A stretch of 64,000 nucleotides of DNA from an uncultured Alphaproteobacteria bacterium (GTDB lineage: Bacteria > Pseudomonadota > Alphaproteobacteria > Micavibrionales > Micavibrionaceae), in contig CAMLJM010000005.1 of the NCBI GenBank assembly GCA_946480475.1, forward strand, positions 32,639 to 96,638, in the 5' to 3' direction. The position numbers and the translations under genes were made by a program. Shown piece after piece: positions 45,795 to 54,929 of the stretch. Below the pieces are notes generated by a model. The model made no database searches. It saw only the letters and a list, made by a program, of their open reading frames with translations, and was not told where the DNA came from. Each line of letters opens with the position of its first letter. Positions within the stretch are counted from its first letter, which is position 1.

Positions 45795-46483
45795 GGCTGG
45801 AATTTTCTTAGAACGCGACGCACCTGATCGGATGTTACACAATACGCGCCATCTCGCTCTGTCATTTGCGCCAATGCCAATCGTGAGCGGTCGGTATGAT
45901 CTACCTTATCCACGGTCAGGTCTTCAACGACAAATGTTTTATAACCAAGCCCCGCAGCTTCAGTCACCGTCAGTCCCACGCATTCGCGATAGAAACGATA
46001 AAGTCCTGACACCAGCAATGTATCTATCTCACGACGCTCCAGACGTTCATGCAGGTCCGTTCCCGCAAAAGCGTTTTTGAAAGGTTTGCGTAATACTATA
46101 TCACGCTCATGATCGACATGGCCGCATATAGCCAAACCTTCTTCGCGGAAATGTGCAATCTTTCGCGCCACAGTATGTTCGTTCACACCTAAAAAATAGT
46201 CGTGCGGGAAACTATCTTTGTTAATTTCAGGATCGTGATAAACCCACCATGTCGGTGTCACGATACGCGCCGCATCGGCAAAATCATTCACTCTGCCCAG
46301 GGTCGCTGTAATCTTAGTGGCTTGTTGCAGGTTGCCATGGGCGTTCGTCGGAATATTCGGGTCGCAATAAAGACGTTGCCAGTCGATAGCCAGATGAATG
46401 CTGTGTTCAGGACGAAAGGCTGCTTCCAAGGCTCGCGCCCCGCGATCAAAGACTTTCTGCAGCTCCGGTGTCATAGGCAACAT
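45791..46483 (-). CDS. Isochorismatase-fold cysteine hydrolase
   Basis: 230 residues. The catalytic triad of the fold can be placed: D34 (HLAIDWQ), a lysine at 133 or 136 (LRKPFKNAF) and C168 (YRECVGLTV, in the usual strand before a helix). A later FVVEDLTVD strand fits. Substrates in the family range from isochorismate to nicotinamide; none can be chosen here. Histidine-rich loops are seen (VYHDPE, CGHVDHERD). It lies between rsmI and yraN, where E. coli has no such gene, and overlaps yraN by ATGA. Confidence 0.7.
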   Translation of the reverse strand: MLPMTPELQKVFDRGARALEAAFRPEHSIHLAIDWQRLYCDPNIPTNAHGNLQQATKITATLGRVNDFADAARIVTPTWWVYHDPEINKDSFPHDYFLGVNEHTVARKIAHFREEGLAICGHVDHERDIVLRKPFKNAFAGTDLHERLERREIDTLLVSGLYRFYRECVGLTVTEAAGLGYKTFVVEDLTVDKVDHTDRSRLALAQMTERDGAYCVTSDQVRRVLRKFQP

Positions 46484-46517
46484 CGCTTCACCCCTAAAAT
46501 GAGGCCCCTAATCTAAC

Positions 46518-47381
46518 CTATTTGCCCGCCTTTTGCAATATTATGGCAAATTCATAGGCCTGTTTCTTCGGAATCCCCATTTCATCAGCCACTTGGGCCG
46601 ATGCATCCCTTACAGACAGGTCCTTTAAAAGCTCCGTCAGGCGGGCATTAATCGCATCTTCCGTGACCTCTACCCGTTCGCCAGGGCCGATAACGATAAC
46701 GATTTCACCCTTAGGCTCACCCGCTTCTTCGTAATGTTTGACAAGGTTGACGAGTGTATCGCGCCGGACTTCCTCGTACATCTTGGTGAGTTCGCGCGTC
46801 ACCGCCGCCGGACGATCAGCGCCCAGAATTTTTGCCATGTCCGATAATGAATCAATCAGGCGTGGCCCCGTTTCATATGTCACTAATGTTCCGGGCACAT
46901 CACGCCATTCCTTCAATACATCCTGACGCGCCTTTTCTTTGGCAGGCAGGAATCCCAGGAACGAGAACTTATCCGTGGGCTGCGCGGATAACTGCAATGC
47001 GGTTAATAACGCATTCGCCCCCGGCAGCGACGTTACATTCAAACCAAGATCCTGCGCATCACGCACCAGCTTATATCCGGGATCGGAAATCAGCGGCGTA
47101 CCCGCATCACTGACCAGCGCAATGCGCTTGCCCTGTGCCAGCATATCCAGAATGCCCTTACGCGATGCATCGGCATTATGGTCGTTATAAACGATTAGCT
47201 TCGGTGCTTTGATCCCGTGCGCGTCTAATAATTTTCCTGTCATGCGCGTGTCTTCACAGGCAATCACATCGACGCCGGCCAAAACCTCCAGCGCCCGCAA
47301 TGTTATGTCACGTAAATTACCGATCGGCGTGGCGATCAGATACAAACCAGCAGGTAAGGGCACAGGCGCGAGCGTTTTCAT
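46518..47381 (-). CDS. rsmI: 16S rRNA 2'-O-ribose methyltransferase RsmI
   Basis: 287 residues. It methylates the ribose of C1402 in the 16S decoding centre, using S-adenosylmethionine. YLIATPIGNLRDITLRAL (18 residues, near 14-31), CEDTR (near 42) and VSDAGTPLISDPG (near 93-105) are the tetrapyrrole-methylase/RsmI hallmarks. Length is normal. It is divergent from the LpoA-like gene with 38 bp between start codons, as in E. coli. Confidence 0.95.
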   Translation of the reverse strand: MKTLAPVPLPAGLYLIATPIGNLRDITLRALEVLAGVDVIACEDTRMTGKLLDAHGIKAPKLIVYNDHNADASRKGILDMLAQGKRIALVSDAGTPLISDPGYKLVRDAQDLGLNVTSLPGANALLTALQLSAQPTDKFSFLGFLPAKEKARQDVLKEWRDVPGTLVTYETGPRLIDSLSDMAKILGADRPAAVTRELTKMYEEVRRDTLVNLVKHYEEAGEPKGEIVIVIGPGERVEVTEDAINARLTELLKDLSVRDASAQVADEMGIPKKQAYEFAIILQKAGK

Positions 47382-47419
47382 CCTTCCTGCATAAAGCCAC
47401 TTATGCTAACTAACAAGGC

Positions 47420-48877
47420 ATGATGAAAAAAATCCTCTACACCCTGTTTTCGGTTTCCCTTATCCTTAGTGTCAGCGCCTGCGGCGGCACCAGCATGCCC
47501 GGCGGCTGGAATACGCAGAAATCAGCGGAAGGTCCGGCCAGCACGGAACCCAGTCCCCTGACCCGTGAAGCCCTCGACAGTCAAGCCTTGGCCCGCGAGA
47601 TCATGACCGACCCGCATGGCGTGAACACAACCGGCCAGACCCCGGCACAACCTAATCCATATGCCTACAGCACAGCGGACAATGTACCGGATGTACAGCC
47701 GACCTTGTCGCAAGACCCCTCCGTCACGACTTACCCTGCCACGGACTACACATCCGGCAGTACAGCACCCGTTCCTGTACCTGCCGCCACCGGCCCCTCT
47801 GTAAAGGTGGCGTTGCTGGTACCGCTCTCCGGCAAGAACGCCAGCTTGGGCCAGGCCATGTTGCAAGCCGCACAACTGGCATTGTTTGACATGGAATATG
47901 ATCGCATCGAACTGGTGCCGCAGGATACCAAAGGCACACCTGATGGCGCAGCGACAGCGGCGCAACTGGCGCTTGCTGATGGCGCACAACTGATCCTGGG
48001 CCCTATCTTCGCCACCGAAGCCCGTGCCGTTGCACCGATTGCGCAACAACGTAATGTCAATGTCATCAGCTTCTCAACCGACTGGACGCTGGCGCAGGGC
48101 AATACGTTCGTCATGGGCTTCCTGCCCTTTACGCAAGTCGAACGCATCGTGCAATACGCAGCGTCACAGCGCTTGCAACGCATTGGCATTATTGCGCCTG
48201 AAAATGAATACGGTAACGTTGTCGTATCAGCCTGGAACGTGAATGCTAATCGCAATGGCCTAGCCCCGGCCAGTATCCTGCGGGTTAACCCTGGCAGCGC
48301 CGAAGCATCTGAACGCATCGACGAATTTACGAATGGTACGGCGCGCATGAATGCTGCAAAGTCAGGTCAACCTGTGCCTCCGGCGCCTTATGATGCGATC
48401 TTTATGCCGGTGGGCGGCAGCGAAGCAGTATCACTCGCTGACTCTCTGGCTTACTACGAACTGGATGCCAAAACTGTACGGCGTTTGGGCACCGGCCTCT
48501 GGGATGATGCTGCACTGGCGACACAGAAAAATCTCGATGGCGCGTGGTTTGCCGCCTCTGACCCGGCACAACGCAAAGCTTTTGAGCGCCGTTACTACGA
48601 CTCATATGGCTCAGCCGCACCACGTCTTTCCACACTGGCCTATGATGCAACATCTCTGGCGGTCGTATTGGCCAAGAGTGGTTTCGCCAATCAGGGTGCC
48701 CCTGCCTTTGACCGTGGCTCCATCACCAACCCGAACGGCTTTGCCGGTATCGATGGCATTTTCCGCTTCCGCCCTGATGGCATGGCCGAACGTGGCCTTG
48801 CGATCCTTGAATTTAAAAACGGCAGCATGAGCGTGGTTGATCCAGCGCCGCGCTCATTCGTCAGATCTGCCTACTAA
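47420..48877 (+). CDS. Penicillin-binding protein activator, LpoA-like lipoprotein
   Basis: 485 residues. It has a lipoprotein signal (SVSACGG, lipid cysteine near 21), a Pro/Thr-rich linker (to about 130) and a periplasmic-binding-protein fold: VKVALLVPLSGKNASLGQAM (20 residues, about 130-149), LILGPIFATEARAVAPIAQQ (20) and GIDGIFRFRPDG near the end. In E. coli LpoA's C-terminal half has this fold and activates PBP1A from the outer membrane. The N-terminal TPR half of E. coli LpoA is absent, as is common outside Gammaproteobacteria. Divergent rsmI supports the call. Its stop codon overlaps that of the next convergent gene. Confidence 0.85.
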   Translation: MMKKILYTLFSVSLILSVSACGGTSMPGGWNTQKSAEGPASTEPSPLTREALDSQALAREIMTDPHGVNTTGQTPAQPNPYAYSTADNVPDVQPTLSQDPSVTTYPATDYTSGSTAPVPVPAATGPSVKVALLVPLSGKNASLGQAMLQAAQLALFDMEYDRIELVPQDTKGTPDGAATAAQLALADGAQLILGPIFATEARAVAPIAQQRNVNVISFSTDWTLAQGNTFVMGFLPFTQVERIVQYAASQRLQRIGIIAPENEYGNVVVSAWNVNANRNGLAPASILRVNPGSAEASERIDEFTNGTARMNAAKSGQPVPPAPYDAIFMPVGGSEAVSLADSLAYYELDAKTVRRLGTGLWDDAALATQKNLDGAWFAASDPAQRKAFERRYYDSYGSAAPRLSTLAYDATSLAVVLAKSGFANQGAPAFDRGSITNPNGFAGIDGIFRFRPDGMAERGLAILEFKNGSMSVVDPAPRSFVRSAY

Positions 48878-49899
48878 GGTGCTGCAAAAACGATAGCACG
48901 GGTAGCGTGGGATGATTTCAAACAGCTTGAAATCTGCTGCTTGAAATTGAGGCAGGTTTGCTCTGCCGCTATACGTACATCTTCCGGTGTTTCAATATCA
49001 AACGCACTCAGAATATCCGTCAACGTTGTCTCAGCACCACCTTCATAAAGAACAGATAATATTGCCTGCTTCTGAGCAGAATCCTTACCTTGGAACCGCT
49101 CGAATAATGCGGGTGCCAGCATCGCAGCAAACGGATGGGTATGCAGATGCTGAGGGCCTTTGCGGTTGCCGTCCTGATCATACGACAAACGTTCAGCCAT
49201 GCGAAAGTCTACAGCCCACTTCGTAAATGTTTCCGACAGGCTGGCCCGGGGGGCATCGGGGCGACCCAGCATGTACAGGTAAAGCGGAACATTCATCAGA
49301 ATGCCCGTGTAATAGGTCATGCGATGCCGCTTGATTGAAAGGGCTTCATCATCGCTCTGCGCGTGATGCTGCAACCAGTCATAGGCATATTCCTGCGCAA
49401 ACATGGCCTGTATCTCACGAATATTGGGCGCGGGATCTGTGTCATACTGATCCGGCCCATGCATAAGTGCCATCAAATGCCCGCTTTCATGCACAGCGCA
49501 CACAGGGTCATTTACATTACCCTCGCAATCGATCTCGGCAAAATCATAAAAACAGCGCCCTTTGCCATGTCCTGTGTGCACGTCGTTACGACGAAAAGCC
49601 GCATTATCAAGCATATCCTGGGCGAACGCACCAAAGCGCGGGTCCATGTCCTGCCATACGGCTTGCATGGCTGTTAAAGTTTCAGGCCATGTCCAGGCGC
49701 GACCCGGTCTTGCCTTTAGCGTTTCAATCATCAGGACATCGCCGAATTTCAGAATGTCGCGCGCATGCTTTTGCAGCGTCGACAACACAGGCTCAAAAAT
49801 TTCATCAGGGACGTATGTATAGGCACGTGCACGCCCTAGAGGTACGCGCCAATGCGGCTCACTATAGCGATTGAAAGTAAAACGGTCATTCTTGTGCAT
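48874..49899 (-). CDS. Putative HExxH metallopeptidase, family unknown
   Basis: 341 residues without signal peptide or membrane helix. AVHESGHLMALMHG places HESGH at 137-141. A downstream REIQAMFAQE stretch puts glutamates at 162 and 170, the range where M3-like gluzincins carry their third zinc ligand (general form ELPSQ). Cysteines cluster just before (GRCFYD, EIDCEG, DPVCAV). The remainder is helical, as in thimet-type peptidases, but far shorter. Activity is an inference. It converges on the LpoA-like gene with overlapping stop codons. Confidence 0.5.
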   Translation of the reverse strand: MHKNDRFTFNRYSEPHWRVPLGRARAYTYVPDEIFEPVLSTLQKHARDILKFGDVLMIETLKARPGRAWTWPETLTAMQAVWQDMDPRFGAFAQDMLDNAAFRRNDVHTGHGKGRCFYDFAEIDCEGNVNDPVCAVHESGHLMALMHGPDQYDTDPAPNIREIQAMFAQEYAYDWLQHHAQSDDEALSIKRHRMTYYTGILMNVPLYLYMLGRPDAPRASLSETFTKWAVDFRMAERLSYDQDGNRKGPQHLHTHPFAAMLAPALFERFQGKDSAQKQAILSVLYEGGAETTLTDILSAFDIETPEDVRIAAEQTCLNFKQQISSCLKSSHATRAIVFAAP

Positions 49900-49964
49900 G
49901 CCGCGCAGGTCCCTGTCCCTTATTTTTCTAAACCATAAGGCGATAGGTCATTTTCACGCAAGAA

Positions 49965-50012
49965 TTAAAAAACTGTGCCGGAAAACATTTAGAGTCCCCG
50001 GCACAGCCTTTT
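49965..50012. terminator. Bidirectional terminator
   Basis: CTGTGCCGG (49973-49981) and CCGGCACAG (49998-50006) form a 9-bp stem. On the minus strand TTTTTT follows, on the plus strand CCTTTTT. It would end the small gene at 50061. Confidence 0.85.
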
Positions 50013-50060
50013 TCTGAGCAAGTCAGATCGCGAATTTGACCCGGTTTCCCGGACTAGCCT

Positions 50061-50171
50061 TTATCGTCCAGACGAGGACTGCCCCCTTTTTACGGGAGTC
50101 AAAAACACAAAAGGTCCGTCGACGTCGTAAGACATCGCCCGAACCCCTATGCCGCGTTTGTACCCAGACAT
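50061..50171 (-). CDS. Small basic protein, 36 residues
   Basis: From the ATG at 50171 with GGGAGG 8 bases before it. The protein starts MSGYKRGIGVRAMSY and is rich in Arg, Lys, Ser and Gly, without a membrane helix. The in-frame upstream extension lacks a ribosome site. A strong terminator follows 50 bp after the stop. A dedicated ribosome site plus terminator argue for a real small gene; the function is unknown. It is divergent from the TetR-type gene 237 bp away. Confidence 0.5.
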   Translation of the reverse strand: MSGYKRGIGVRAMSYDVDGPFVFLTPVKRGQSSSGR

Positions 50172-50408
50172 GTTTCGAACCTCCCTGGTTCTTCTCGCCT
50201 TACGGCTTTTAAAAATCCAGCTTTGCCGGACTCGTCTGAACGCCTCAATGGAATCGAGCATAAGCGATTCTTAATATAGGGGGGAGGATAACTTTTGATT
50301 TTTTCTTGATCTTCTGGAAAGGCGGGGCTAAAACGACACGTTCCGTTGTGGACGAATGGTTCGCAACGACTATACGGAAATTGTTTCTTTTTTTGAGAGG
50401 TGTGAATT

Positions 50409-51044
50409 ATGGCTGCTGAAACTGCATTGATGAGTATTGTTCCCGCAAATTCTGAGGACAACCGCAATCCAGAAAAGCGCCCGGGCCGTCCGCGTTCCGA
50501 TAAATCACGCGAAGCTATTCTCGACGCTACACGCAAAATGTTAATGCACACACCGCTGCGCGATATTTCTATCGAAGCTGTGGCAAAACGTGCAGGCGTT
50601 GGTAAAACCACCATCTATCGCTGGTGGCCGCATAAGGCAGCTCTGGTTATGGAAGCGTTCATGGCGCAACCAGGCCTGCAGAACATTCTGCCGACAACAC
50701 CAAGCGCTGACGAAGCGCTGAAAGTGCAACTCGAAAAACTGATCCGTCAGCTGCGCGGTCAGAATGGTCGCATCGTGGCGAACATCATCGCTGAAGCACA
50801 GGCAGAACCCGAAGCATTGCGTCTGCTGAATGAAAATTTCCTGGATGAGCGCGTAAACAACCTGCGTAATCACATTCAGGCTGGTAAGAACGAAGGCCTG
50901 TTCAACCCGCAACTGGATACCGAGATGGCAATTGATCAGTTGCTCGGACCCGTATTCTACCGCCTGCTGACAAACCCGGAAGCATTGGATGAACGCTTTA
51001 GCGGTCACTATCCGGAACAGGTTGTGAATACGCTGAAAGCGTAA
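50409..51044 (+). CDS. TetR-family transcriptional regulator
   Basis: 211 residues. An N-terminal flexible stretch leads to the TetR DNA-binding domain (about 36-85: REAILDATRKML, then VAKRAGVGKTTIYRWWPHKA, 20 residues, the helix-turn-helix). The C-terminal half is an all-helical dimer and ligand domain. GAGAGG stands 8 bases before the ATG. It may repress itself or the divergent small gene. The target and ligand cannot be read from context. Confidence 0.9.
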   Translation: MAAETALMSIVPANSEDNRNPEKRPGRPRSDKSREAILDATRKMLMHTPLRDISIEAVAKRAGVGKTTIYRWWPHKAALVMEAFMAQPGLQNILPTTPSADEALKVQLEKLIRQLRGQNGRIVANIIAEAQAEPEALRLLNENFLDERVNNLRNHIQAGKNEGLFNPQLDTEMAIDQLLGPVFYRLLTNPEALDERFSGHYPEQVVNTLKA

Positions 51045-51058
51045 CCCAAACATTATTG

Positions 51059-51133
51059 GTCATCCTGAGGCATAAGCCCGAAGGTTCTCCCCCTTGCTAC
51101 AAGATGAGATCCTTCGCCTTCGCTCAGGATGAC
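51059..51133. repeat. Palindromic intergenic repeat (GTCATCCTGAG type)
   Basis: GTCATCCTGAG (51059-51069) faces its reverse complement CTCAGGATGAC (51123-51133). The inner part GATCCTTCGCCTTCGCTC resembles the widespread TCATCCTGAGCGAAG... repeat class seen in many bacterial genomes. It lies between the TetR gene and the next gene. Confidence 0.75.
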
Positions 51134-51149
51134 ACAGGGGGTATCGAAA

Positions 51150-51635
51150 ATGCACGAAGCATACAATGACGACCACGACAAAATGAACGAACAGCTGATG
51201 CCAAAACAAGGCTACAGATTCGTGATGAAGGACGGCATGGATGATCCTGCTTACCCCGCACTCATGCCTTCTAAGTTTGCACCCGCATGGAGACAGGCTG
51301 CGTTACCATCAGGTGAACCTTATGTGGTGACCAAAGGCCGTTATTTCTGTGACGCGCTGGATAAAGCAATTATCAGCAAAGACCACTCCTATGGCTGCTG
51401 GGCCCCTGTAGCAGAGCGCATCAACACTGCCTTTCGCGAAGTCTACGGCAATGAGGGCACAAAAACACCGCTTTCCCGCATGCCTGAATGCCAGGGTGCC
51501 TTCGTGACGGCAGCAACAGCCTATGTTAATCAATGGCTGAAACAAACGGGCCAAAATACTGTTGAGAAACGCCGCTTTTATAGGGCCAAAATTCAGGACT
51601 TGACCTGGGTGCGCATAGGCGACCTGAAACCTTAA
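51150..51635 (+). CDS. Hypothetical protein
   Basis: 161 residues from the ATG at 51150, chosen because GGGGG precedes it; the earlier in-frame ATG (51129) lies inside the palindromic repeat. Soluble, with scattered cysteines (RYFCDA, YGCWAP, PECQGA) and a basic C-terminal end. No family is recognised. Neighbours give no hint of function. Confidence 0.5.
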   Translation: MHEAYNDDHDKMNEQLMPKQGYRFVMKDGMDDPAYPALMPSKFAPAWRQAALPSGEPYVVTKGRYFCDALDKAIISKDHSYGCWAPVAERINTAFREVYGNEGTKTPLSRMPECQGAFVTAATAYVNQWLKQTGQNTVEKRRFYRAKIQDLTWVRIGDLKP

Positions 51636-51710
51636 CAACATCTTGAATTTGACATATTATAAAAAATCAATTTATGATCCTGTCACAATTCAAAAACTCC
51701 TGAAGCGAGA

Positions 51711-52067
51711 ATGAAAATGACGGTAGAGACCCTGATGAGTACGCTGGATTATATGGCTGATTCAACCCATAGCGAACGTGTCGATCATTTGGCCGCTACT
51801 CTGAAAAGTTACATGCCGGCCTTTCAAGAAGCCGTTCAGAATGCATCTCCAACCATATCTGCAAAACTGGCGCAGGAATATGACGCCGCCGGTAGTTTTC
51901 TCAACGCATGGAAGCAGCATGCCGCAGATCGGCCCGTAACGACAGAAGAGTTCAACGATTTGCGTAAATTATATCATGTAGTCGATGATGCTCTTCAGAC
52001 ACATGGTCCCGTCAGCATAAGAACCGGCGCCCTGACCATGGCAGCTTTTGCAGCTATCGGAAAATAA
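51711..52067 (+). CDS. Hypothetical helical protein
   Basis: 118 residues, almost wholly helical and soluble, without cysteine. AAGCGAG precedes the ATG. No motif recognised. It is 36 bp upstream of the TSUP transporter gene on the same strand and may share its transcript. Confidence 0.5.
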   Translation: MKMTVETLMSTLDYMADSTHSERVDHLAATLKSYMPAFQEAVQNASPTISAKLAQEYDAAGSFLNAWKQHAADRPVTTEEFNDLRKLYHVVDDALQTHGPVSIRTGALTMAAFAAIGK

Positions 52068-52103
52068 CTCTGTGGCGTAGATTATCGCCGCAGGGGCGAA
52101 TTC

Positions 52104-52841
52104 ATGGAAACTCACTTACTTGTATATGGGCTCATCGGTTTTTGTGCCCAATTGGTCGATAGCGCATTAGGTATGGCGTTTGGTTCTCTTTCGTCATCTC
52201 TTCTTTTAAGCATTGGCTTTCCAGCACAATCTTTAAGTGTCACAGTACATATGGCCGAGATATTCGGCAGCAGCGCCTCGGCAATATCACACTGGCGCAT
52301 GGGCAATCTCGATAAAACACTCCTGAAGAAACTGGCTCTTCCGGCTTTGGCCGGTGCCGTTCTGGGAGCATTGCTCGTAACATGGTTTAATAATGACTTC
52401 TTATATCCGTTGATGGGACTCTATTTTACGGTTATCGGCAGTGTCATCATTATCAAAGCCCTTAAGCCTAAAATCATACGCACAATTAAGACGCATAGGG
52501 AAATATTAGGTTTTATTGGCGGATTCCTGGATGCATTTGGAGGCGCTGGCTGGGGCGAGTTTGTATCGTCCGGCCTGCTGCTGCGCGGGTATGATACGCG
52601 CACAGCTATAGGCAGTATTGTCACTGTCGAGTTCATTATTGCTGTAGCAGTATCTGTCGTCTTCTTTAGCACTGTGGGCATAACATCGTGGCCCGCCATT
52701 ATCGCGCTCGCGCTGGGGGCGATTGCTGCCGCCCCTCTCGGAGCCTATATCTGCCGGAAAGCCCCCTCTCTCCCCCTAACCTTGGGAGTAGGTTTCCTGA
52801 TCGCAGCCATAGGCGCCAAAACCATACTGCAATCTTTTTGA
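52104..52841 (+). CDS. TSUP-family (TauE/SafE) membrane transporter
   Basis: 245 residues with seven to eight hydrophobic segments. The paired motifs GFCAQLVDSALGMAFGSLSS (20 residues, near 12-31) and GFIGGFLDAFGGAGWGEFVS (20, near 136-155) are the two inverted repeats that define the TSUP family, sulfite/organosulfonate and related anion exporters of the inner membrane. Substrate unknown. AGGGGCG precedes the ATG. A bidirectional terminator follows. Confidence 0.85.
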   Translation: METHLLVYGLIGFCAQLVDSALGMAFGSLSSSLLLSIGFPAQSLSVTVHMAEIFGSSASAISHWRMGNLDKTLLKKLALPALAGAVLGALLVTWFNNDFLYPLMGLYFTVIGSVIIIKALKPKIIRTIKTHREILGFIGGFLDAFGGAGWGEFVSSGLLLRGYDTRTAIGSIVTVEFIIAVAVSVVFFSTVGITSWPAIIALALGAIAAAPLGAYICRKAPSLPLTLGVGFLIAAIGAKTILQSF

Positions 52842-52856
52842 TTCCTTAGCCATCAA

Positions 52857-52890
52857 AAGCCTCTCCCGGGAGATCGGAAGAGGCTTTAAA
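52857..52890. terminator. Bidirectional terminator between the TSUP and CBS genes
   Basis: AAAGCCTCT and AGAGGCTTT form a 9-bp stem with a 16-base loop. A and T runs lie on both sides. Confidence 0.8.
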
Positions 52891-52895
52891 TATCA

Positions 52896-53453
52896 TCACC
52901 TAAACTCTTGAACAAATCCGATCCCATAAGGTTCATGCCAGAGCTGCTGGAAAACCTTGTCTTTCTCTGTCGCTTCACGGCGTAGCCGTTCTAAGCGATG
53001 AGCAACGTGCAGCGCCACTTCGCGTTCATCGACGAATCCTAACGCCAGTTTCCTGTTGAACGGACTGACAACAGGCATATAACGAAAGCCGAGATCCGTC
53101 ATGCGCTGCAAAGCAATCTCAATATCGGTATCGCTGTCCAATGCTTCGGGATGCGATATCATGACATCCATCACCCGCATATCATCGATATAATTGCCAA
53201 TACTCTTTTTTTGAATGACGGGATCTGACAATAAAGTAAAAATGCGCCGCAGAATTTCGCGCTCGGTCAGAATGCCGATTAGCGCTCCCTGATCATCAAT
53301 CACACCCGCACATCCTACCCGGGCATTCTGCATAGTTCGTAAAACGATCTTGACGTATTCTTCCGGATAAAACAGAAGACACTTGCGGGCCGCCGCTATA
53401 TCTCCCACCGTAGAAATATCTTCATTATATCTATTTTCATCAGCCGTTCTCAT
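52896..53453 (-). CDS. CBS-domain-pair protein
   Basis: 185 residues with two CBS motifs: about 12-70 (CAGVIDDQGALIGILTEREI, 20 residues, near 49-68) and about 90-150 (MTDLGFRYMPVVSPFNRKLA, 20). A charged tail follows. Such pairs bind adenosine nucleotides and usually regulate partner proteins; here there is no fused domain and no obvious partner. It has its own upstream gap of about 130 bp and ends at the shared terminator. Confidence 0.8.
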   Translation of the reverse strand: MRTADENRYNEDISTVGDIAAARKCLLFYPEEYVKIVLRTMQNARVGCAGVIDDQGALIGILTEREILRRIFTLLSDPVIQKKSIGNYIDDMRVMDVMISHPEALDSDTDIEIALQRMTDLGFRYMPVVSPFNRKLALGFVDEREVALHVAHRLERLRREATEKDKVFQQLWHEPYGIGFVQEFR

Positions 53454-53592
53454 TGCATATCTCCCTTCTCAAGACCTGAAAACAACATGTATGAAAGACG
53501 CCTGTCCTGAATAACAGGCATTTGATTTTTATTTAGGTAGGATTGCCGCACCGTCAAGGGTCATGAAGATAGTTTGATAACATTATGAATAC

Positions 53593-53622
53593 AAAAAAGC
53601 CCCCGAATAACGGGGGCTTTTT
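53593..53622. terminator. Bidirectional terminator after ahpD
   Basis: AAAAAAGCCCCCG, loop AATAA, CGGGGGCTTTTT. Confidence 0.93.
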
Positions 53623-53641
53623 CTTAAATTCCTATAGAAGA

Positions 53642-54205
53642 TCAAGCAGCATGCGCAGCTATAGAGGGGGCAGAACCTTGCAGCGCTGTTTCACCGTTTA
53701 TCACGGCAGAAACGGCGCCGACAACAGCTGCAATACGCACCGCGGCCTGTACCTGTTCCTTGCTCATGCCGCCTTTGGTCAGGATCGGTTCATGCGCATT
53801 GACGCAGAACTGGCAACCATTCAGGGCAGATACCGCCAGTGACCACAATTCGAAATCGACTTTGTCAACGCCGGGATTGCCAATCACATTCATGCGCAAT
53901 TTGGCTGGCATGGTGCGATATTCCTGGTTCTCAATCATGCCGACGAACTTGTAGTACACATTGTTCATCGCCATGATTGCAGCGGCTGATTTCGCGGCAT
54001 TCAGTGCTTCGGCTGTCATTTTGGCGACAGCTTCCGCATTGACCGCCTGGATTACAGCATCACTGCCGCTCGCCAGAGCGCAGGACAGGAACGTTCCCCA
54101 TTTCTGCTGGTCGTTGAGGATTTCCTCACCGGCCAGTGTGGACAGGTTCAGTTTAATGTCCTTGGCGTACTCAGGGATCTGGTTTTTCAGTGCTTCGATA
54201 CTCAT
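53642..54205 (-). CDS. ahpD: Alkyl hydroperoxide reductase AhpD
   Basis: 187 residues from the ATG at 54205, which has AAGG at good spacing; the frame's first start would be a GTG. The active site C131-QF-C134 ([11 protein letters not shown]), with E119 and H138, matches the proton relay of Mycobacterium tuberculosis AhpD almost position for position. AhpD re-reduces AhpC during peroxide removal. It follows ahpC by 10 bp and is thus in the same operon, opposite oxyR. Confidence 0.95.
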   Translation of the reverse strand: MSIEALKNQIPEYAKDIKLNLSTLAGEEILNDQQKWGTFLSCALASGSDAVIQAVNAEAVAKMTAEALNAAKSAAAIMAMNNVYYKFVGMIENQEYRTMPAKLRMNVIGNPGVDKVDFELWSLAVSALNGCQFCVNAHEPILTKGGMSKEQVQAAVRIAAVVGAVSAVINGETALQGSAPSIAAHAA

Positions 54206-54215
54206 CGAAATCACC

Positions 54216-54785
54216 TTATGCCGCTTCTTTTGTGAGGTTGATCACATCGCCGCCAACCGGACGGTTGCAAGCGCACAGTTCGTCTGTCTGCAGGGCATCC
54301 AGAATACGCAATGCTTCTTTCGGGTTACGGCCCACATTCAGGTTGTTCACAGAAATATGCTGGATAACGTTGTGCGGATCAACGATCACGGTCGCACGCA
54401 GGGCAACGCCTGCATCCAGATCACGAACACCGATACCATCGACCAGAGAACCGTTTGTATCGCCAAACATCCACATATCGAGGTTGTGGAGGTCTTTATG
54501 CTCACGGCGCCATGCCAGCTTGCAGAATTCGTTATCCGTGCTGCCGCCCAGGATTACCGCATCACGGTCTTCCAGTTCGGATTTCAGTTTGGAATATTCA
54601 ACGATTTCTGTCGGGCACACGAATGTGAAGTCTTTGGGCCAGAAGAACAGGACTTTCCATTTACCTTCAAAACTGTCTTGAGTAATGGTTTCGAAAGCGG
54701 ACTCACCGTTCTCTTCGTGTTTCATGAATTTTGGTTTTACGCCTGCTACAGAAAATTCAGGCAGTTTGTCACCGATGCCGAGCAT
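54216..54785 (-). CDS. ahpC: Alkyl hydroperoxide reductase AhpC (peroxiredoxin)
   Basis: 189 residues from the ATG at 54785, preceded by GAAGGAGA. The peroxidatic cysteine is C57 in FTFVCPTE, with resolving cysteines C171 and C173 in ELCACN. Two cysteines in this position are typical of the actinobacterial-type AhpC that works with AhpD rather than AhpF, in line with the gene next door. It reduces peroxides in the cytoplasm. Divergent oxyR (144 bp between starts) presumably controls it. Confidence 0.96.
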   Translation of the reverse strand: MLGIGDKLPEFSVAGVKPKFMKHEENGESAFETITQDSFEGKWKVLFFWPKDFTFVCPTEIVEYSKLKSELEDRDAVILGGSTDNEFCKLAWRREHKDLHNLDMWMFGDTNGSLVDGIGVRDLDAGVALRATVIVDPHNVIQHISVNNLNVGRNPKEALRILDALQTDELCACNRPVGGDVINLTKEAA

Positions 54786-54929
54786 GGTTCGTCTCCTTCT
54801 GGGTTGGTTAGGTTGGGATTGAAACTGCTCGTACCATGCCCGCCCGCACCGCAAAAATCCAATCGGAATTTTCTTGATTTTTGATAGATTTTTCCTATTA
54901 ATATTATCTTATTTTAAAAGGAAAATTCT

